Assembly (NCBI GenBank): GCA_027058735.1
Contig: JALURZ010000232.1
Span: 1 to 8,415, forward strand
From: Hyphomicrobiales bacterium
GTDB lineage: Bacteria > Pseudomonadota > Alphaproteobacteria > Rhizobiales > JALURZ01
Direction: 5' to 3'
Length of the DNA stretch: 8,415 nucleotides
The position numbers and the translations under genes were made by a program. Below the pieces are notes generated by a model. That model was not told where the DNA came from. It did no database searches and was given only the letters and a program-made list of their open reading frames with translations. Below, piece by piece: positions 4,010 to 8,415 of this stretch (positions are counted from its first letter, which is position 1; every line of letters begins with the position of its first letter).

Positions 4010-6514
4010 ATGGCGACCGCATCACCGGCCGTATTGCCTGACCACGAGGGCATCGCCACCTTGCAACTGAAGATCGGCGGCATGAGCTGCTCGTTCTGCG
4101 CCAATTCGATCGAAAAGGCGCTGTTCAGGCAAAAAGGGATTGATGAGGTCCACGTTTCGCTGGCTCATGAAGAAGCCCTGGTTCGATATCAGACCGGCAT
4201 CACCACGCCCACCGCGATCACCGACACCATGCGGGCGCTGGGGTTCATGATCCGTGATCCCGACAAAGTAAAGGCCTTCGAGGAACAGCAGCAGGCGGCG
4301 AAGGAAGAGCGCCGCGACCTGATTACGGCGGCGAGTTTCGCCATTGTCCTGTTCCTTGCCATGTTGTCCATGTGGCTGGGCTTGTGGCAGATGCGCGACT
4401 GGCACGCCTGGGCCGCCTGGGGGATATCGACCTTCGTCTTTGTCTGGAACGGAAGGCGCATCATCCGCATGGCATGGGGCGCCGCCTGGCGCGGCATCAC
4501 CAACCAGCACGTCCTGCTGAGCATTGGCGCCATTGGCGCCTATATCGGCGGCGTGCTGGGCAGCCCGGTGCCATTTCTGGACTGGTACGGATTTGTCGGC
4601 TTTCCGGCGGTGGATTTCTTCGGCGTCGTGGTTTTCCTCACGACCTATCACCTGCTGTCGGGCTACATCTCAATGCTGGTGCGCACCAAGGCCTCGGAGA
4701 GCGTGCGCAAACTTCTTGATATGCAGCCGCCAACCGCGCGGGTGGTGCGCGATGGCGTCGAGGAGGAGGTCGATATCGATGCCGTGCTGGTCGGTGATCA
4801 CGTGCGCATCCGCCCCGGCGAAAAAGTTCCCGTTGATGGCCGCGTGCTGGACGGTCATAGCGCCGTCGACGAATCGCTGGTCACCGGCGAGCCTGTCCCT
4901 GCGGAAAAATCCGAAGACAGCGAAGTCATCGGCGGCAGCGTCAACCAGACCGGCACCTTGCTGGTTGAGGTGACGCGGATTGGCGAGGACAGTTTCCTGC
5001 GCCAGGTCGCCCGCCATGTCGAGGAAGCCAAGGCAATGAAACCGGGCATCATCGTGCTCGTCGACCGTGTGCTCAAGCACTACGTTCCGGTGGTCCTCGT
5101 TATCTCGCTGGCGGCGCTTCTGTTCTGGGGTTTGACCCCCGATGCGTGGACGGTGGAGCCCCATTGGGTACGCGCCATCTATGCGGCCGTGACTGTTCTG
5201 GTGATGGGGTATCCGTGCGCGCTCGGCATGGCGACGCCGCTGGCGTTGATCCGGGGCGGCGGCATGGCGGCGGAACGCGGCATCCTGATCCGTTCCGGCG
5301 AGGCGTTTCAAATCCTCAAGGATGTCACCCATGTCGTGCTCGACAAAACCGGGACCATCACCGAAGGAAAGCCCAGCGTTACAGAAATTGAGCCCTTGGC
5401 CAAGTTCAGTCGCGAGGAGGTGTTGAAATTTGCCGCCTCGGCCGAAGCGCCGTCCGAGCATCCGCTGGGCCGCGCCATCGTCGCGGCGGCGGAAGACGAG
5501 GACATCGCGCTCTCGCCTTGCAAGGGATTTCAGTCCATCACCGGCGCCGGTGTCGAGGCCATGGTGGGCAAGAGAAAAATTCTGGCGGGCACCCATCGTT
5601 TCCTGAACGCGCAAGGTGTGGATGTAGAAAAAGCGTCGCCAATGCTGGCGCGACATGAGGAAAACGCGCAAACGGCTATCCTTGTTTCCGTTGACGGGCA
5701 GGTCGCGGGCGTTATCGCCATCGCCGACGCCATCAAGCCGGACGCCGCCCGGTCCGTGACGGAGAAGAAGGCGCGTGGCCTCGTCCCGTTGCTGGTGACC
5801 GGCGACAACCGCCGCACGGCGAAAGCGGTGGCCCGGCAGGTGGGAATTGACGAAGTGCGCGCGCAAGTGCTGCCCCAGGACAAGGCGGCGATCGTGCGCG
5901 ATATCCAGGCCGAGGGCGGGCGCGTTGCCATGGTCGGAGACGGCATAAACGACGCTCCGGCCCTGATGCAGGCCGACGTGGGCATGGCCATCGGCGCTGG
6001 CACCGACATCGCCATCGAAAGTTCGGACGTCATCATCATCGGCAACCGGGTTGGCGCCATTCTGGAAGCGCGCGATATCGGAGCCGCCAGCTACCGCAAA
6101 ACGGTGCAAAACCTCTGGCTGGCGTTCTTCTTCAACGGCGTCGGTGTGCCATTGGCGACGACCGGACTGGTCCATCCTTCCTGGGCGATGGTGGCCATGG
6201 CCGCGAGCGTGAGCGCCGTGCTTGCGAATTCGTTTGGCGGGCGGCTGCGCGGGTCCAAACCGGACAATGCCGAGGGAATGGAAACACCGTCGGTTGCCGA
6301 CTCAGAACAGGTCTTCTTCGTGCCCGGCATTCGCTGCGCCGCCTGTGTCGATAACATCAGCGTGTATCTGAAGACCAATCGCGGCATCCAATCGGTCGTG
6401 GGTGACGTCAAGGAAAAAACGGTACGTGTTTCTTATGATTCCGGTTGTGTGAACGGCGAACGGTTGCAGGCGATTTTCAAGGAAGTCGGCTATGATGCCC
6501 ATATCGACATGTAG
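4010..6514 (+). CDS. P1B-type heavy-metal ATPase with YPC motif and HMA domains at both ends
   Basis: The product has 834 residues. Order of parts: an N-terminal HMA domain (GGMSCSFC, Cys27 and Cys30); four membrane segments from about 105 to 240; the actuator domain with TGEP at 292-295; membrane segments near 350-410 holding VMGYPCALGMATP (Tyr401-Pro402-Cys403); the phosphorylation site DKTGT (Asp445); the P1B-specific His-Pro (His484); GDGIND (Asp644, Asp648); the last two membrane helices (about 700-745); and a C-terminal HMA-like domain (GIRCAACVDNI, Cys776 and Cys779). All catalytic motifs are intact, so it should pump metal, most likely outward. The transport site is unusual: YPC replaces CPC or SPC, and the last helices read N701-LWLAFF-F708-N709 and M730-AAS-VS where Cu(I) pumps have YN and MxxSS. 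Substrate therefore cannot be assigned; a soft metal is likely from the HMA domains. AAAAGG just before the previous stop is the likely ribosome site. No terminator is visible after the stop. Confidence 0.93.
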   Translation: MATASPAVLPDHEGIATLQLKIGGMSCSFCANSIEKALFRQKGIDEVHVSLAHEEALVRYQTGITTPTAITDTMRALGFMIRDPDKVKAFEEQQQAAKEERRDLITAASFAIVLFLAMLSMWLGLWQMRDWHAWAAWGISTFVFVWNGRRIIRMAWGAAWRGITNQHVLLSIGAIGAYIGGVLGSPVPFLDWYGFVGFPAVDFFGVVVFLTTYHLLSGYISMLVRTKASESVRKLLDMQPPTARVVRDGVEEEVDIDAVLVGDHVRIRPGEKVPVDGRVLDGHSAVDESLVTGEPVPAEKSEDSEVIGGSVNQTGTLLVEVTRIGEDSFLRQVARHVEEAKAMKPGIIVLVDRVLKHYVPVVLVISLAALLFWGLTPDAWTVEPHWVRAIYAAVTVLVMGYPCALGMATPLALIRGGGMAAERGILIRSGEAFQILKDVTHVVLDKTGTITEGKPSVTEIEPLAKFSREEVLKFAASAEAPSEHPLGRAIVAAAEDEDIALSPCKGFQSITGAGVEAMVGKRKILAGTHRFLNAQGVDVEKASPMLARHEENAQTAILVSVDGQVAGVIAIADAIKPDAARSVTEKKARGLVPLLVTGDNRRTAKAVARQVGIDEVRAQVLPQDKAAIVRDIQAEGGRVAMVGDGINDAPALMQADVGMAIGAGTDIAIESSDVIIIGNRVGAILEARDIGAASYRKTVQNLWLAFFFNGVGVPLATTGLVHPSWAMVAMAASVSAVLANSFGGRLRGSKPDNAEGMETPSVADSEQVFFVPGIRCAACVDNISVYLKTNRGIQSVVGDVKEKTVRVSYDSGCVNGERLQAIFKEVGYDAHIDM

Positions 6515-6722
6515 AGATTCCTCTCCACTCACGCCACCACCAATAACCATTCAGCCTCCAGCGCCGTCTCATCTCTCGCAAGCCATTGCGCCAATATCGC
6601 AGCGAAGCAACGCGCGTGCGCAACGTGGTAGCGGCGGCAGTTTGAGCAGCATCTCCCTGCCAAGCTCACGCGGCTGAGGTTCGATAACGTGACACGCTCT
6701 GTTGGGTCATGGAGGATTTGCC
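6515..6722. other. Gap after the ATPase gene, no terminator or gene seen
   Basis: These 208 bases separate the metal operon from the transposase fragment. I see no hairpin followed by T residues on either strand and no reading frame with a known motif. The insertion-sequence left end should lie here, but I cannot place its terminal repeat. GGAGG at 6711-6715 is the ribosome site of the transposase fragment. Confidence 0.4.
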
Positions 6723-6812
6723 GTGGCCCGATTTGATTTGAACGGCTTTGAATGGACTGTGGTCGAACCGTTTTTGGCGAACAAACCGCGCGGGGTGCCG
6801 CGGGTCAATGAT
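6723..6812 (+). pseudogene. IS5-family transposase, N-terminal fragment
   Basis: GTG at 6723, seven bases after GGAGG, opens a frame whose first 30 residues read MARFDLNGFEWTVVEP and then FLANKPRGVPRVND (starting GTG read as Met). This is the well-known beginning of IS5-family (IS427-type) transposases, which typically go on with a DRRVLNGIFW-like segment. Homology stops after RVND at 6812, and the frame runs into unrelated sequence. The matching continuation appears at 7525 in a different frame. The gene is therefore broken and cannot make a working transposase. Confidence 0.85.
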
Positions 6813-6841
6813 AGCCAAGGCCCATGCATGGCGGCGCGGTC

Positions 6842-7324
6842 TTACTCCGGCAATTCCTTTATGCCCAGCGCGGTGCGGAAAGCTGCGACTTTCCGCCCAA
6901 ATGTGGGCTCCCTGCCCTCGGTCTCGACGACGGCATAGAACATGCTGAGCAACTCCGTCTGTGTCTCCCTGGCCATAAGTCCAGCGCCTGCACGGCGGAA
7001 ATATAAGGACGCCGCCTCGAACCAAGGGCGAAGATGCGGTGGCACGTCATCTTGTGGAAAGTGCCGGTAGGCGCCCAGTCGCAGGGTGTCCTTACAGCTT
7101 TGCCAGTCCCGCCCCTTCAGAGGATGCCCGAGATGTTGCTCTGCTCGACTGCGGACGCAGTCCCAACAAATGACATCCTTCTTGCGATACCCCAGGCGCT
7201 TCCAAATTGCGTTCTGCAGCATCGGCGCGAGTATTGCTCCCGCATCAGCGAGATCGTTCACGAAATTCCGATTGCACTGGCCACACATACGCCGGCGCCC
7301 GGATATCTCTTTCGTCCCAAACAT
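6842..7324 (-). CDS. Two-CxxC (probable zinc-ribbon) protein, function unknown
   Basis: The product is 160 residues from the ATG at 7324-7322, which has GAAGGGA about six bases upstream. Near the N-terminus it has CGQC (Cys14 and Cys17) and, about 35 residues on, ICWDC followed by VRSRAEQHLG; the spacing suggests one zinc site built from two knuckles. The remainder is charged and helical and I recognise no enzyme motif. Codon use is protein-like but with more A/T-ending codons than the metal operon, which fits a separate origin. The frame stays open upstream to 7600, and the stretch DDAIANKIARGLIGAPLPVAF just before the chosen start also looks coded, so a start at ATG 7468 or 7477 (repeat-encoded MGRMGRTDG) is possible. 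The part upstream of about 7525 is antisense to transposase sequence and is not real coding. It may be cargo of the insert. Confidence 0.6.
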   Translation of the reverse strand: MFGTKEISGRRRMCGQCNRNFVNDLADAGAILAPMLQNAIWKRLGYRKKDVICWDCVRSRAEQHLGHPLKGRDWQSCKDTLRLGAYRHFPQDDVPPHLRPWFEAASLYFRRAGAGLMARETQTELLSMFYAVVETEGREPTFGRKVAAFRTALGIKELPE

Positions 7325-7446
7325 TCTTGTCCCTTCGCGAAATGCGACAGGGAGGGGCGCCCCGATCAAACCTCGCGCAATCTTGTTCGCGATCGCGTCG
7401 TCTCGGCTCAGTTGTGGCCCTTGCAGGCTGGGGACAGGCCGGCGCA

Positions 7447-7481
7447 ACGACCCATCGGTACGACCCATACGACCCATCGGT
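7447..7481. repeat. Triplicate ACGACCCAT short direct repeat
   Basis: ACGACCCATCGGT (7447-7459), ACGACCCAT (7460-7468) and ACGACCCATCGGT (7469-7481) follow each other without gaps. On the minus strand the unit is ATGGGTCGT, giving Met-Gly-Arg repeats just upstream of the two-CxxC gene. It may be slippage in a non-coding leader or the coded start of that gene. Confidence 0.7.
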
Positions 7482-7524
7482 TTCGGTTGGCAGAAGCCTA
7501 TCAATTCCAGTTGCTGGAAGGTCA

Positions 7525-7776
7525 AGCGGGGCTTTCTGGCGGCTTCGTGCCGGTGCGCCGCGGGCGGATAGTCCATCGCGAAACGGGCCGCACACCACAT
7601 GCGTGACCCGTTTCAACCGCTGGCGCAAAGCCGGGGTGTGGGATCATATTCTGCGAGCCGCATCAGAGGTTGAGGGTGGCAACATCCAGATGATCGACCC
7701 CTCATCCATCCGATCGTCCTCGCGGCGGCATAAAGGATCGAATGCCAATCTCGCGCCCCGGATAAAACGGAGATAA
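7525..7776 (+). pseudogene. IS5-family transposase, central fragment
   Basis: The frame reads SGAFWRLRAGAPRADSPS, then RNGPHTTCVTRFNRWRKAG, then VWDHILRAASEVEGG and NIQMIDPSSIR. This matches the middle of IS5-family transposases (typically GIFWRLRAGAPWADLPERYGPHTT, NRWRKAGVWD, IQMIDSTS), including the first catalytic Asp of the DDE triad. Recognisable similarity ends near IRSSS at about 7720, after which the sequence looks frameshifted or replaced, and a stop follows at 7774-7776. The second Asp and the Glu of the active site are absent. It is the continuation of the piece ending at 6812, in a different frame. Confidence 0.8.
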
Positions 7777-7796
7777 CCTGTTGAGGGCTTGCAGTT

Positions 7797-7831
7797 GGCG
7801 CGTTCAATGATCCCCTCTCATTGAATGCGCC
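7797..7831. repeat. 14-bp hairpin without a T tract
   Basis: GGCGCGTTCAATGA (7797-7810) pairs with TCATTGAATGCGCC (7818-7831) along all 14 positions with one G-U pair, around a seven-base loop. Neither side is followed by a run of T, so it is not a typical intrinsic terminator. It lies between the transposase debris and the promoter of the zinc-ribbon gene, and could be an element end, a protein-binding site or an RNA processing structure. Confidence 0.7.
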
Positions 7832-7864
7832 CTGGATGTTCCCCCCCTCCTATTTTTCTGCCTC

Positions 7865-7895
7865 TTGTCCCTCTAGTCACTAGAGATCCTATATC
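7865..7895 (+). promoter_or_regulatory. Probable MerR-type promoter of the zinc-ribbon gene
   Basis: TTGTCC (7865-7870) and TATATC (7890-7895) are separated by 19 bases. The spacer contains the perfect dyad CTCTAGT-C-ACTAGAG (7871-7885). A long spacer with an internal palindrome is typical of MerR-family promoters, and from memory the half-site resembles those of PbrR/CadR-type operators (CTATAGT, ACTAGAG). The predicted start lies about 60 bases before the gene. The -35 is only moderate. Confidence 0.55.
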
Positions 7896-7960
7896 TGTGG
7901 TCGCAGTGTTCCCGCTGCATCCAAAAAAGAGTTGAGCAAACGAGGAGCCACAGAATACCG

Positions 7961-8281
7961 ATGTCAGAAAACAGCCCAGACATGACCGCGAAACCCAGCA
8001 TGAAGTGCCCGGTTTGCAATCTTGCCCTGATAATGACCGAACGCCAGAACATCGAGATCGATTATTGTTCCGAATGTCGGGGGATATGGCTCGACCGCGG
8101 CGAACTCGACAAGATCATCGAACGCAGCCTTCAATCGGGCAGCCGGGCACCCCGGGACGATGGCCGCGACTATCGCGGCGATGGCGGGCATGGAGGCAAG
8201 CATGGCGGCGGCAGGTTTGGCGGCGGTCATTCCGGCCGGGGATATCACCAGCGGTCGTGGCTGCAGGATCTCTTCGATTAG
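7961..8281 (+). CDS. zf-TFIIB-type zinc-ribbon protein with Gly/His-rich tail
   Basis: The product has 106 residues. Residues 14-55 form a compact zinc ribbon: MKCPVC (Cys16, Cys19), a short strand IEIDYCSECRGIWLD (Cys36, Cys39) and GELDKIIERS. This is the pattern of small bacterial proteins annotated as zf-TFIIB; they are widespread and their function is not settled, and the name does not imply a transcription factor role. Residues 60-100 are low complexity, rich in Gly, His, Arg and Asp (DGGHGGKHGGGRFGGGHSG), and could bind metal or nucleic acid. The ATG at 7961 has a good GAGGAG (7942-7947) but 13 bases away; the ATG at codon 14, right before KCPVC, is an alternative. It is a single-gene unit with its own promoter and a hairpin after it. 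Confidence 0.85.
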   Translation: MSENSPDMTAKPSMKCPVCNLALIMTERQNIEIDYCSECRGIWLDRGELDKIIERSLQSGSRAPRDDGRDYRGDGGHGGKHGGGRFGGGHSGRGYHQRSWLQDLFD

Positions 8282-8317
8282 AGTATCCGTTTTGATGGAA
8301 GCAAAACCGATAGAACT

Positions 8318-8349
8318 CCACATCTAGAGAGATCCAGATGTGGGCTTTC
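8318..8349 (+). terminator. Possible terminator hairpin after the zinc-ribbon gene
   Basis: CCACATCT (8318-8325) pairs with AGATGTGG (8336-8343) around a ten-base loop, 36 bases after the stop. Only three T residues follow closely (GCTTTC), so termination would be weak. The remaining 66 bases to the window end hold GGAGTT and AACTCC arms (8385-8407) and a GGAGG at the last bases that may precede a gene beyond the window. Confidence 0.45.
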
Positions 8350-8415
8350 AATAGGTTGTCCATTCGGCCCTTTCCGAGGAGATTGGAGTTACCAGACTTC
8401 AGAACTCCTTGGAGG

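Larger units (their letters stand above)
6813..7524. mobile_element. Foreign insert of about 0.7 kb inside the IS5 transposase gene
   Basis: This stretch lies between the two transposase pieces and has no transposase homology. GGTCAA occurs at both junctions (6803-6808 and 7520-7525) and could be a target duplication, although about five transposase codons (the DRRVLN part) are also missing or altered. Near the right edge is the palindrome TTCCAG-TTG-CTGGAA (7505-7519). I see no long terminal inverted repeats that would define a known element. It carries one likely gene, on the minus strand, and three copies of ACGACCCAT (7447-7477). Confidence 0.5.

Noticed and set aside
4670..6175. 501-codon minus-strand open frame.
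   Set aside because: It is antisense to the ATPase with all its motifs intact; long antisense frames are usual in high-GC genes. No recognisable domain, only His/Asp/Gly-rich shadow sequence.
7447..7481. Three adjacent 9-13 base repeats considered as a CRISPR fragment or iteron origin.
   Set aside because: The units abut without spacers and are too short for CRISPR; no replication gene is nearby. Slippage is the simpler explanation.
7034..7606. 190-codon plus-strand frame across the insert.
   Set aside because: It crosses the insert-transposase junction, has no ribosome site and no motif, and lies antisense to the better-supported two-CxxC gene.

Overview
The window looks like a high-GC proteobacterial chromosome, most likely alphaproteobacterial. 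The tRNA gene is of a form I associate with that class, and the house-keeping flank carries an L,D-transpeptidase tail and a SIMPL-domain protein. No taxonomic search could be run, so the class is an inference.

Layout. (1) Bases 1-1364 are ordinary chromosome: the 3' end of an L,D-transpeptidase gene (+) with a strong intrinsic terminator, a convergent exported SIMPL-domain gene (-) with a good promoter, and a tRNA with anticodon CAT whose acceptor stem fits the lysidine-modified tRNA-Ile2 class. (2) Bases 1525-6514 hold a tightly packed four-gene operon (+). It encodes a small cytosolic HMA metal-binding protein, a CcdA/DsbD-type membrane thiol-redox protein, an exported cysteine-free protein of unknown family, and a P1B-type metal ATPase. 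The ATPase has HMA-type domains at both ends and a Tyr-Pro-Cys motif where CPC or SPC is usual. In front lies a textbook MerR-family promoter: TTGACT, a long spacer filled by a perfect dyad, and half-sites like those of the classical mercury (mer) operator. No merR-type gene is present in the window. (3) Bases 6515-7776 are mobile-element debris: an IS5-family transposase gene split into two recognisable pieces by about 0.7 kb of foreign DNA, which carries a minus-strand gene for a two-CxxC protein. (4) Bases 7777-8415 hold a large hairpin, a second promoter with a palindrome in a 19-bp spacer, and a small zinc-ribbon (zf-TFIIB type) protein with a Gly/His-rich tail.

How the parts may work together. 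Gene order, spacing and the shared promoter say that the small HMA protein, the CcdA-like protein, the exported protein and the ATPase are made together. A reasonable model is a soft-metal handling system: the HMA protein delivers thiol-bound metal to the ATPase, the ATPase moves it across the inner membrane, the CcdA-like protein carries reducing equivalents to the periplasm, and the exported protein acts there. The metal is unknown. The promoter points towards Hg(II) or another MerR-sensed soft metal. The non-canonical membrane motif means specificity cannot be copied from the known Cu, Zn or Cd pumps. This operon is the best candidate here for an undescribed system.
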